This document shows, one piece after another, positions 1 through 9,971 of a stretch of DNA of 64,000 bases. The first letter of the stretch is position 1, and every line of letters starts with the position of its first letter. Source of the DNA: Catenaria anguillulae PL171 (lineage: Eukaryota; Blastocladiomycota; Blastocladiomycetes; Blastocladiales; Catenariaceae); the NCBI GenBank assembly GCA_002102555.1, contig MCFL01000043.1:124001-188000 (forward strand), given 5' to 3'. A program made the translations under genes and the position numbers. The notes beneath the pieces are model-generated. The model was given only the letters and a program-made list of their open reading frames with translations. It made no database searches and was not told the origin of the DNA.

Positions 1-933
1 CTTGCCTTGAACAATACATGGCTTGGAGGCGTAGTCAAATACGTAATCCTCGCCAACCTTCAACCCAGTGTATCCTTCCATTCCCTTGGACAGCGATGTC
101 GGGGTGGGCGAGTCGGACTGGAAGCCCGTGTGAAAGTACACGTCGCCAATGGCCCAAGTGGGCTGCTCTTGAATGCTGACGAGCTCACGAAATGGGACGA
201 TGCAATGGTTCGGGACGCTCGGGTTTGAAGCGTTGGTGACGCTGACTTGTCTATTGCGCCAATCGATCGAGTTGACAAACTGCGGCGCATAACCAAAGCG
301 GGTGCCCGCATTTGTGCATTCGACGGGATAGTTGGTCAGAATGCACGAGATTGGCGTTTCCATGTTGCCTAGAAAACGGCCACGGCGGTCACGGAGGATT
401 CTTGCCAGGTCCGCAAAACCGACCAAGAGGCAAATAGTTTCGGCGCCCATACTTTGAACTTGTGAAAAATCCACTGTCGTCAAATTCGGTGCCAATCGAG
501 CGATGCGGGCAAGCAGCGGCATGGGGAGTTGATTCGCGACGTATTGGCCGCAGACTTGGGTCACTTTGGACATGGACGGCGCCAAAGCCGACCGTTGCGC
601 GTACGGCTGGCATTGTCGCATGGACGGAAGCAGCATTGCAAACTGGGTTTGGATGACGAAGGTCTTGCCGACCCGAATCGACTTGACGTGTCTTGCGAGG
701 TCTGGTCGATCATGGAGGGTTGTGGCAAGCCGTGGCAGCGCCGTGCAAGATTCGATGTGCAAGTTCGTGTACAGCGCGGGAAGTGCGGCCGCGGCCAAGG
801 CCTTGCAGGTGCACGCAAGGTTCACCAGCTCGATTTGCGTCAAGTAATCGCACGAAGTCAATGTCTGGAGCAGATCGTCTGGCAGGCCAATGAACGTGAG
901 CTTGCATCTGCCCCTGGGAGATTGGGCAAGCAT
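1..933 (-). CDS. F-box-like protein, partial (3' end outside window)
   Basis: An uninterrupted minus-strand frame of 311 codons starts at the ATG at 933 and runs off the window edge without a stop. Residues about 14-60 look like an F-box: IGLPDDLLQTLTS, then a leucine/cysteine-rich helix (VNLACTCKALAAAALPALY). Such domains recruit targets to SCF ubiquitin ligases through Skp1. Further on are LxxL-type segments (LARIARLAPNLTTVDF) that could be weak leucine-rich repeats, and then a region I do not recognise. A short F-box fragment at 3401-3625 on the same strand is a relative. The F-box call rests on pattern only, and the substrate is unknown. Confidence 0.6.
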   Translation of the reverse strand, partial: MLAQSPRGRCKLTFIGLPDDLLQTLTSCDYLTQIELVNLACTCKALAAAALPALYTNLHIESCTALPRLATTLHDRPDLARHVKSIRVGKTFVIQTQFAMLLPSMRQCQPYAQRSALAPSMSKVTQVCGQYVANQLPMPLLARIARLAPNLTTVDFSQVQSMGAETICLLVGFADLARILRDRRGRFLGNMETPISCILTNYPVECTNAGTRFGYAPQFVNSIDWRNRQVSVTNASNPSVPNHCIVPFRELVSIQEQPTWAIGDVYFHTGFQSDSPTPTSLSKGMEGYTGLKVGEDYVFDYASKPCIVQGK

Positions 934-1343
934 GATGCTCGTTGGTGTTGACGGATACTGTTGCCTTCAAGCTATGACGGGACTTGGTAGCGTAAGATTA
1001 AGATGCGAATTGCACATGGTCGCCCGCTGGCGTCGCTTCAAGTTGCGCTTGTCGGGGATTGCCGCCCATGTCCATTCATGGGATGGGAACAGAGCTCCAA
1101 CGGCGACGCGATCGACTGTGACTTAACGCTCAATTGGTCACATGATCATGGCATTAACATTCCTGAAGCTTGCAATTCATTGTGACCGTGAGCCGGATGC
1201 TGACGGTTATGATACTACCTACTTGGCCCCACGACTCGCTGCAATACAAACACATCATGCTCCCTGGCACGACTAGATCAGGAAGAGTTCCCTTGTGGCA
1301 GCGGGCAGCTCGCCATCCAGTGCCCACAACAGCCGCTCCAGCC
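934..1343. other. Intergenic, divergent promoter region
   Basis: About 410 bases lie between the F-box-like gene (minus) and the next gene (plus). Both 5' ends face this stretch, so it should hold both promoters. I see no RNA gene, repeat or convincing ORF. In-frame ATGs at 1197, 1212 and 1257 could extend the plus-strand gene upstream. Confidence 0.4.
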
Positions 1344-2740
1344 ATGGCACACCCAACCATTGGGCCTATGTATCAACGTCACAGCTCCGGCCACCCCCTC
1401 TGCTGCGCTGCGCTGTCCGCGCCAAACAAGCGCAATTCCAACGACTTGGACTCAATCGCCGCCGCGATTCAACCGGATGCCATCACCAATCTCATTGCCA
1501 ACGACCCGCGCGGCTCAATGGACGCCATAACCCCGAGTGCACCCAAGAAATCTCGACTTGCCAACCCAAAGTCGAAGTCATCAAGTCCCGATGATGATAC
1601 AATCACCGCGGGTTCAACCAAGGCCGATTGGACGAAGGTCATTGGTCGCCATATGCGTGGGCGTCGGCTGTGCATGCACGCAGACGACCCGGCGACCACA
1701 GCCCGCATTATTTACCTTGCGGCTGGTATTCCCGAGGATTTCACCACACCTCAAGTGGTACGTTTCCCGCGCTTCCATTTGCATCCCCAATTGCCGTACT
1801 AACCCAGCCTGCAATCTAGATCGCCACAGCCATTCAGGACGGCGACCGGACGACTGCCTTCGGGGTAGGCGGACCCCTCAAGGCGATCATGAAGCAAGCC
1901 GTCGAGGAAGTCCGCGAGGTAGTCGCGGCCTTGCAGATCGAATCACACGATCCGAACCTCGTCACGTCGGCGTACTCGGGTGACGAGAAGGACTGGGCGC
2001 ACATTATCATGTTCACCACGATGGACGAGATCGTGGACGGCAAGACGGTGCCGAAGGTCGTGATGCGCAAGTTCATGCAGATGTGGGTGACGCATGAGTT
2101 GCAGGTGATCGGTATGCCTTGTGCGCGCGTGGGCAGCGTCGCTCAACCCAGATGGCTGACTGGCATGATTGCGCTATGTGTCTGTCATTGCAGGCCCCAA
2201 GCTGTACCTCGACATGTCGCGGTACTTTCAGGCCGCCAACCGCATCGCCCTCGAGGACGGTCGCGAGGCACCGTCGCCCCTGATCGTGGATCGCCATCGT
2301 GCGATTGTCGCGTCATGTGTGGTGAGGGTATTAATATGATGTTCCTACCCGTGCCCAAAAGACATTGACCTGGTTTGATTGACTCCCATTGTCTGTGTCT
2401 GCTTCCTCCTCTCGCTCAGGTTCTCACCGCCCTCCACCAGCAGTTGGCGTTCCAGCCCAAGACTGCCGCATTGGCCAAGATGTGGCAGTCAAACACGGAC
2501 CAAGCAAGCAAGAAGGATGCAGTTTGGGTCGCGTTGGATGAGCTGCCGGATAGTGACTCCAAGATCATGGCGTTGAGGGCTAGGGTTCAGCTCGCGGTGG
2601 CCAGGGTAGATCACGCGGCGGCGGCAAAGATGTGTGGTTGGGTCAAGGATAAGTTGACTGCGGGTGCCACGACTGGTGTGGAAGGCGGCGCTGCCGCTGG
2701 GGGACAGGAAGGCGGAGATGCGGACGAGGTTGGTGAGTGA
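1344..2740 (+). CDS. Unrecognised 384-aa protein, four exons
   Basis: The coding exons are 1344-1757, 1820-2111, 2194-2321 and 2420-2740. All three introns have GT-AG ends (gtacgt, gtatgc and gtgagg donors) and splicing keeps one frame to the TGA at 2740. I chose the ATG at 1344 for its good context (gccATGg); the in-frame ATG at 1257 would add 29 residues. The N-terminal 90 residues are low-complexity with a basic S/P/K patch. The middle (about 95-240) is a folded-looking alpha-helical region, and the C-terminus is Gly/Ala-rich. I see no catalytic motif, signal peptide or membrane segment and do not recognise the family. Confidence 0.75.
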
Positions 2741-3400
2741 GTGGCCATATCGAGGTTGTTGGGAATGTGGATTCCGTTTGCTTTTTTGGTTTGTTTTAGT
2801 TTTTATTCAATGCATTAGTCTCAGTTCTTTAAGTACTGGTTTTTCACGCGCGATCGCAAGGAATGAGGGTAAGCGGCCGTGAATCGCTTTGTATATTCTG
2901 CAAGCAGTTGACTGTGATTGCAACTTCACGCAACTACGGTACATGTCGGAATACCGTGCTATGACGAGGAATCGCAAGAATAAGTGGATGTCGATGGATA
3001 AGAATCATCGGCTATTGTTCCTCAGGTTCGGTGGGAATAGCTAAGCATCGCGCGAAACCACCGTCCTGCGATTTCAACCTATCATTTGTGCTCGTCATTC
3101 CTGACTGTCTGCTCACTGAAGTAGAATCACAATCCATCAAAAAGAACCTCCGATCGCACACGCCAGTGTAATCACACGTCATTGCGAGCGATTTTAAACA
3201 GTTCCGCACCAAATCGATTCTTGATGCAATCTTGCCGACTCGGACAAAGCAACGTTGCCGCGAGCCGCTCATTTGCTCGCCCAGCAAAGCGTTACGAATA
3301 GTCCATTGCGCTTGCTCGGCAGCGGGCGTTGGAGATGATGACGAGCTCAGGCCGAGCGCGAAGTGTCATGTCGAGCGACAAGAAGGTCGGAATGCAGCTG
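2741..3400. other. Intergenic, no gene seen
   Basis: About 660 bases with only short ORFs. Minus-strand pieces near 3012-3400 lie just downstream of the truncated F-box frame and may be its decayed remainder, but I could not align them convincingly with the intact relative at 1-933. Confidence 0.35.
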
Positions 3401-3625
3401 CTAGTTGAGATTGGGCAGGGCGGTGGCTGCGGCAGACTTTGATGTGCACGCGAGTTCGACAAGTGCCGTGGGCGTCAAGTAGTGGCGCGAGAAGATGGTG
3501 CCGAGGAGGTCGTCCGACAAGTCCAAGAGCTCGGTCCCAGCTGCTGGTGACAGCCCCGCTGGCTGTCGTTCAAGTTGTGAGAGACACGCTTTCGGTATGG
3601 GCCGAACCTGGGCCAGGGTCGGCAT
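3401..3625 (-). pseudogene. F-box-like fragment, truncated relative of the gene at 1-933
   Basis: A 74-codon frame contains LDLSDDLLGTIFSRHYLT followed by LVELACTSKSAAATALPNLN and a stop. This matches, in order, the F-box-like stretch of the gene at 1-933 (LPDDLLQTL...YLTQIELVNLACTCKALAAAALPAL). The frame ends right after the F-box, where the longer protein continues for more than 250 residues. No downstream exon restores it, so it reads as a truncated duplicate. An unspliced short protein cannot be excluded. Confidence 0.5.
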
Positions 3626-3932
3626 AGCTGTTGGCGGCGAGCATGAGTTGGGTGGTGGGTTGTACGTATTAATTCTTGTATTGCAGCAGTTCTTGTATTG
3701 CAGCAGGTTTCATGAGCAGTTTTACTTGGCTTTCTCTCATCACGTTGTCAGTACACTGCCTCCCTACGCCACTTGATCACAGACACCGATCACAACTGCA
3801 ACTGGCAGCATCAGCAATGCCGGCGCCGAAGCGATGAGGCCCGAGGGCCGCCGCCGCCGAATGGAATCTTGGTGGCGCAATTCAACGCAATGCACTCACG
3901 ACCAAATCATGTAACTTACATCACTCAATAGC
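3626..3932. other. Intergenic, no gene seen
   Basis: About 300 bases upstream of the plus-strand gene at 3933. It contains a direct duplication of 'ttcttgtattgcagcag' at 3674-3707 and nothing else notable. Confidence 0.35.
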
Positions 3933-4673
3933 ATGGGCAAGAGGTCAAAAAAGTCATTGGCGTGCCGCAAACGCCTTCGCATCAACGGCCGATTTGCAAG
4001 CAATCCAACACCGCCGCCGCCGCCTGATCCTGTCCCATCCGAGACCGAGGCCGATCTGGACATGGCGGCGGCGCCAACGGTGCAAGAGGGCGATCCCAAT
4101 GAGCTGCAGCCGGATGGCGAGCAGGCGCCCGACGACATTCGCTCAATAGGTTTGCAACAAGCAGCAAGCACAGATCCAGCGCCAGGTGTCGGCTCAAGCA
4201 TTAGTCCACAGTTTCTTCAGCAAGTGGATGACGGCCATCATCGCGGCGCCATGAACGCTCTCAACGACGGCCCGATACGCGCTGTTTTGCAAGATATTCC
4301 ATTCGCTTCCGACGCGGTTCGACAGCGGGCGCTTGATGCGAATGTAACGGCCCATCAATTGTACGAGCGACAGGTGTCAGCCATGTTGGTGGGTTGGTAC
4401 ATGGGACAAGCGGTTCGAGCTGCGCAGATGGCATTGGCAGGAGAAGATATGTTTCGGGTACATATTGTCACCGTTACTCGAGAACGGTCGAATTGCTTTA
4501 TTCACCGCCTCTCTGCCGATTCATAGGTCCAGCCAGAAGCCGTCGTTTTGTCTCATCAAGCTTCTGAGACAAACCATTTACCTCCTCTTCATGCCCCTTC
4601 CGGTTTGCCTGATCCCGAACCCGATTCTCAGCAAGGTCACAATCCTGCACCAAGTTATCCGCATCCTGCCTAA
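3933..4673 (+). CDS. Unrecognised 223-aa proline-rich protein, two exons
   Basis: Exons 3933-4457 and 4527-4673 are joined by a 69-nt intron (gtacat...ttcatag) that keeps frame; the stop is TAA at 4671. The first 20 residues are strongly basic (KKSLACRKRLRINGRF), resembling the last part of a CCT-type DNA-binding/nuclear motif (RK...R.R..GRF). Acidic and proline-rich stretches follow, then a helical segment (about 125-175) and a proline-rich tail. The CCT likeness is short and could be chance. It could be a small nuclear regulator, but I do not assign a function. Confidence 0.6.
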
Positions 4674-6087
4674 ATATGTTGTGTCTCCAGTCAGTGAGTG
4701 AGTCTTGTCTTGATACAAGGGCAGTCTTGTGCAAAGTGCGGTCAAGTGCGAGGAATGCAAGGCGTGCGTCTCAAGGGGTGGATTCTGTGACCAGTCTGAA
4801 TCAGCTGTGGTCAGGTTCCAAGGACAGTGAGACGTTGGCAACATTGGCAGCTTGCGCCACACGGTTACCCGGGAGTCGTTCCAAGACATTTTATCTTTCA
4901 ATGTGGCTGATCTTCAAATTGTTGCAATTGACGTAGTTTTTGTCAGCCAAGATCATCGATCTGCCAAAAGACAAGAATACGGTACGCAGACTCTCGTCAA
5001 TACGCTCCATGCACTCCTCACGCTTTCCCCCGGTGTCTCCCGTCCGTGCTGCCCGTCCCCTCCCCTTGTGACCCGCTGCTGAAATGCCCCCCCCCCCCCG
5101 GCCGCTCTCGACCAGCCATGGATTGACGCGTTGCGTCCACTTGGGCAACAGTCCATCAACGTGTCCATCCATCACTGTCAATTCGAGTTCCATCCCTTCC
5201 AACGCTTTATGTCTAATTCATACTTGATGATCGTTTCCACTCGTCCACACGCTTATTTGTACGATGCGGCTTCCCATGCCGAGCCTCCGTGGTCCATTGC
5301 AGGACTGTTCTTCCAGAGTTGTCTCGTGATCAATGACATCACTCTGCTCAGCCGATTTCACAACTGCCAGGTGTGACCAAAAGCACGGGCACGTTTTCCT
5401 GCGTTTCAAGATGCTCACGATTGATATGAGTTGCCGATCCGGTCAATCGATCCATGCGATCACCAAGGCTAGCATCAACAACGGCTTGCTGAAAGCAGAG
5501 GCGAGTGATGGACGCGTCCTCGTCTTGGCTCCCATGCATATGGCCCGATCCTCGAGTCTGTGGATGGCCCGCGTCACATTCTTGTGGTACCGCTCACGCA
5601 TGTCAGCAACAGCACCAACTCTGGGGGGGGGGGAGGTGTAGGTGCAGCACCGTACCGGACTGGGAGCGATGGCCGAGAAAGCGGTGCACAGCTGACCGTC
5701 CTAGCGGCGAGCGGGCGTGACGGAGGATGTAGGCGCGGTATCGGGCCGACTTGTGACAAAGCGGGCAGAGGCCGGCGCGCGTATGATAAATTTGGCTCTC
5801 CATACAATCAGATCAAAAGACTGTGACGGTTGCCCGGTTGACGGGACGCATAAAGAGCTCATGGTCCCCTCCCTTGGCCCGCGCCCTCAGCTGGCTGTGC
5901 CCATCGCCAACAAATTGCACAATGGACAGAAGCTTAAGGCTCAACGTCAAGTGATACAGCATTGTCAAACTGACCGCAATCTTCCTCCGACCTCGGACAC
6001 ACTCGTTCCCTCCACCATCCATTGATCGATCGATCCGCAACCGCCATCAGCCTCATCCGACTCGGTACAGCAAACAGAAAACAAACC
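4674..6087. other. Gene-poor region with homopolymer runs
   Basis: About 1.4 kb without a supported gene. It holds a run of 13 C at 5087-5099 and 11 G at 5623-5633, and short overlapping ORFs on both strands without coding character. The last few hundred bases should contain the promoter of the dehydrogenase gene at 6088. Confidence 0.5.
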
Positions 6088-8963
6088 ATGTGGCGTGCCG
6101 CCTTCGCCTCGTCCTCATCTTCGGCCTCGTCCGCCGCTCGCAGCCGCACCCGCCCGCTCCTCGCCGCCGCCGCTGCGCTCTCCGCGGGCGGTCTTGCCGG
6201 CTACTACACCCTGCACCACACGTCATCGCGCCGCCAGCAGCTGCAGAACCACCCAATCAACCCAGAAGACAATGTCTGGATGCCCAAGATCCTCGCCGAC
6301 GCCGACCCTGCGTCTGGCCGCCCGCCGCTTCTTGAGGCGCCGCCGCCGTTGCCATCGCGCCAGGAGCTGCTCAATGCCTTGCAGGGCAAGGCCAAGGATG
6401 GGTCGCCGCTCGTCCAGACCGATCCCAATTCGGCAAGGGATCCCGCAGAGTTTGACCTGTTGATTGTGGGCGGCGGCGCAACGGGCACGGGTGTAGCGTT
6501 GGATGCGGCAACACGCGGGCTCAAAGTTGCATTGGTTGAGAGGGACGATTTCTCTGCCGGTACGCACGTTGTCCCTTTTTTTGTTCCCTGTCATGATTCC
6601 CATAAGGCGATCCGTGTCGTTCATTTAACTCACACTTGACTTGGAAACCGGCAGGTACTTCGTCACGATCGACCAAGCTCGTGCACGGCGGCGTACGATA
6701 CTTGGAAAAGGCGTTCATGGAACTCGATTACGAGCAGTATAAGCTCGTGTGCGAGGCGCTGCGTGAGCGGGCCACTTTCCTTGACATTGCACCTTACCTT
6801 GCATACCAGTTGCCCATCATGTTGCCGCTCTACAAATGGTTCGCTCGAACCGTTTCCGTGCTAATGGGTTGGATATCGACTTCGTTTGCTGACCTGGCCT
6901 TGTGTGTTTTAGGTGGCAATTGCCGTACTTTTGGGTCGGAACAAAGGTCTGCTCAATTCTTGCCAGTTGCTTGATCCTGAGAACCAACCTGAGCTAATCG
7001 ATCGCTCCCTTAGGTCTACGATCTCCTCGCCGGCAAAGAAGCCCTGGAATCGTCCTATATCCTGACCAAAACCAAAGCCCTCGAAGCCTTCCCGATGCTC
7101 CGCGCCGACGACCTCAAGGGCGCGCTCGTCTACTACGACGGCGCTCACAATGACTCGCGCATGAATGTTGCCCTCGCCCTGACAGCCGTGTCGCACGGCG
7201 CCGTGGCCGCCAACCACGTCGAGGTGGTCGAGCTCATCAAGCGGCCAGTCGACGGCAACCCAGTCCCGCAACTGTGCGGTGCCATTTGCCGCGACACGCT
7301 CACAGGCAAGGAGTTTGAAGTCAAGGCAAAGGGCATTGTCAATGCCACTGGTCCGTTCACGGACGGCTTGCGTAAGCTTGATGACCCGAGCGCCGAACCT
7401 ATTGTCGCCCCCTCTGCAGGCGTGCACATCATCCTTCCCAACTACTATGCACCCGCCGACATGGGCCTGCTGGACCCAAAGACGTCGGACGGCCGTGTCA
7501 TCTTCTTTTTGCCCTGGCAAGGCGGCACGATTGCCGGCACAACCGATACGCCCACGGACGTGACAACCTCGCCACGGGCCACTGAGGACGAGGTCAACTG
7601 GATTCTCAACGAGGTGCGCAGGTACTTGTCGCCCGACGTCAAGGTGCGCCGCGGTGACGTGCTTGCCGCTTGGTCGGGCATTCGCCCGCTCGTCCGCGAC
7701 CCGAGCGCCGCGTCTACGGCGGGCCTCGTGCGCAATCACATGATGCATGTCACGCCCAGTGGGCTGTTGACGATTGCCGGCGGAAAGTGGACCACGTATC
7801 GCGCCATGGCACAGGAAACGGTTGATTTGGCCATTGAGCGGTTCCAGCTCGAGCCGACCGTGGCCACGTCGCAGACCGACAAGGTGTTGCTCATTGGCTC
7901 GCACGGGTACTCAAAGACCATGTTTATCAAGCTCGTGCAACATTTCGGGCTCGAGACCGAGGTCGCAAAGCACTTGACGGCATCGTACGGCGACCGCGCG
8001 TGGGCCGTGGCCGCCATGGCACGCGCCACGGGCAAGTCGTGGCCGCTGTTTGGAAAACGACTCGTCGGCAACTACCCCTATGTCGAGGCCGAGGTCAGGT
8101 ACGCCGTCCGCCGCGAATACGCCTGTACCGCGGTCGATGTGCTTGCACGCAGGACGCGGTTGGCGTTTTTGAATGCCTTGGCGGCAGCGCAAGCCTTGCC
8201 AAAGGTGATTTCCATCATGCAGGATGAGCTCGGGTGGGACGAGACCAGGTGCAAAAAGGAGTTTGATGATGCCATGGAGTTTTTGACCACCATGGGATTG
8301 CCCGCGACCGAGGCCATCGAGTACCCCGTGAGTGCGGCGTCTGGTATCGAGGCGGGCGAGGTGGCATCGGCCAAGGTGGCGGCGGCGGCTGGACCCACAA
8401 CGCCAAGTGGGCCAAACGTTGTGGCCGAGCTGAGGAGCGCAACTAAGGCCGCGCTCGATTCCTATGTCAAGAAGGGCTTGTCGCAATCGTTCTTTACGAG
8501 CGACGAGGTCGAGGCTGTAAGATCGGCGTTTTCAAAGTTGGACAAGGATGGCGATGGCAGCATTCCGCGCGGGCAGTTGGAGAACTTGCTAGTGCAGGTT
8601 GGGTGGATTCAGGCGCAGACGCTCAAGGAAATGGCTGCGTCCCGGTCGGACGCGTCTTCTTCTTCCTCGTCATCTTGGTTCTGGCGCTCGCGTTCCGAGT
8701 CGTCATCTGCACCAGCTGGCTCGACTTCAACCTCAACCACAGCGGCCGTCGACGCCGACCACACCCTCCTTGCTCAAGCGTACGCGACCACGGGTGTCGA
8801 TCGCAAGCGAGCCCTCGAGTTCAACGACGTGCTCGAGGTGCTTGCCGCCCTGCGCGAGTTGCGCGCAAGCAGTGAGCTGCACACGAGTTTGGCGGCTATG
8901 CGCGATCGGTTGCCTGGGTTCAAGGGCAGGCTGTCGACGGAGCGGTCTGGTGGCGGTGTGTAA
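6088..8963 (+). CDS. GUT2: Mitochondrial FAD-dependent glycerol-3-phosphate dehydrogenase with EF-hand tail
   Basis: It oxidises glycerol-3-phosphate to dihydroxyacetone phosphate and passes electrons to ubiquinone at the outer face of the inner mitochondrial membrane. Exons 6088-6559, 6655-6838, 6913-6946 and 7014-8963 give 879 residues. The 34-nt third exon is supported by the conserved [12 protein letters not shown] read across three junctions. The N-terminus is an Arg/Ser/Ala presequence with a hydrophobic stretch. The FAD-binding GGGATGTG lies near residue 130, and the family signatures [16 protein letters not shown] and GGKWTTYR follow. An EF-hand-like loop ([12 protein letters not shown], about 740-751) sits near the C-terminus, as in animal GPD2; yeast Gut2 lacks it. 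The length exceeds human GPD2 (727) because of Ser/Ala-rich inserts around the EF-hand. Confidence 0.95.
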
Positions 8964-9971
8964 TTAAGCGGAATGCTTTTTCTTTTGCTTTTCTGTTTCA
9001 ATAGGGTGAATCCGTCGTTTCATTGGTTCGCCTGTCGCGTGTCTTTTCATTTCTGCGTTTTGGTGTTGTTTTTTTTTTCTTTATGGCCATTTTGGATCGT
9101 GGCCGCATTTCTTCAGCCGACTTGCTGATTTCGTTGGTGAGTGCCGTCTGCCCTCACTGGTTTGCTCTTTACTGTTTGTATCCCTTCCGTATTGTCGTTA
9201 TTGACCTCCTTACTATGCATTTTCGGAACTCTTTGCTTCTCCAGTTGCCGGCTTTTTTGCACTCCTTCTAGTATGTGCCTCGCTCTGTGATGCATTGTAT
9301 GGACTTTGCGTGCCGTCGGTTACTTGTGGATGTCTTCAGTCACCTACCAATGTACGAGCGCAACAAATGAAATGTTTTTGTAAGGGAGATCAATCGCCCC
9401 ATTCCCTTTTAGAATGTAGGGAGAAGGATGTATCATCTTCTAGGGTATTCAGTCATGCTCCTGGATTGGAGCAGCAGGAAACTTGAGGCAATCAGTTCTC
9501 CTTTCGATCCAACTACCACCATTTGTTTGACTCATGTACCAACAGAACTCATGTACTTCAAAGAGTGCGTCTTTGTTGCTGTCTTTGGCCATGGCGCCAG
9601 CGACGCCTTCTCCAAAAGCACCTGCCTGCTTTTCGACGCTGCACAATCCAGGCAACGATCCGTTCCGTTGTCTCAACTCGCATTCGCAAGCAGGCAACGA
9701 TCCGTTCCATTGTCTCAACTCGCATTCGCAATCACTTCGATCTGTTTCGCGTTCGGAAAAGGGCGACGAATTCGAACTGACTCGGTTCTGACGTGGGCTG
9801 TTGCTGCACAACAAGTCAACAACAAAGAACAGGTGAGCATCTTGTCCTGTCAACGTCCAAGTCATACAGGACCTCCTCTCGGCTACAAGTATCCAGCATG
9901 CCTCAGGCGGTTCATTCCCGCAGCGGCTCAAAGTGGCATAGGCGTTGAAGCCAACTTGACGCAAACGAACC
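8964..9971. other. Intergenic, 1 kb
   Basis: The 3' region of the dehydrogenase is T-rich (poly-pyrimidine around 9068-9082). A 42-bp tandem duplication lies at 9649-9731. No gene is supported; a 179-codon minus frame at 9449-9988 merely reads through the duplication. Confidence 0.4.
9649..9731. repeat. 42-bp tandem duplication, two copies
   Basis: Copy 1 at 9649-9690 and copy 2 at 9691-9731 begin with 'caggcaacgatccgttcc' and differ by one substitution (G to A) before the last base. The unit length is a multiple of three, so both strands stay open through it, which inflates spurious ORFs. Confidence 0.9.

Noticed and set aside
6909-7904. 331-codon minus-strand ORF
   Set aside because: Antisense shadow of the glycerol-3-phosphate dehydrogenase; high GC at third positions keeps the opposite strand open.
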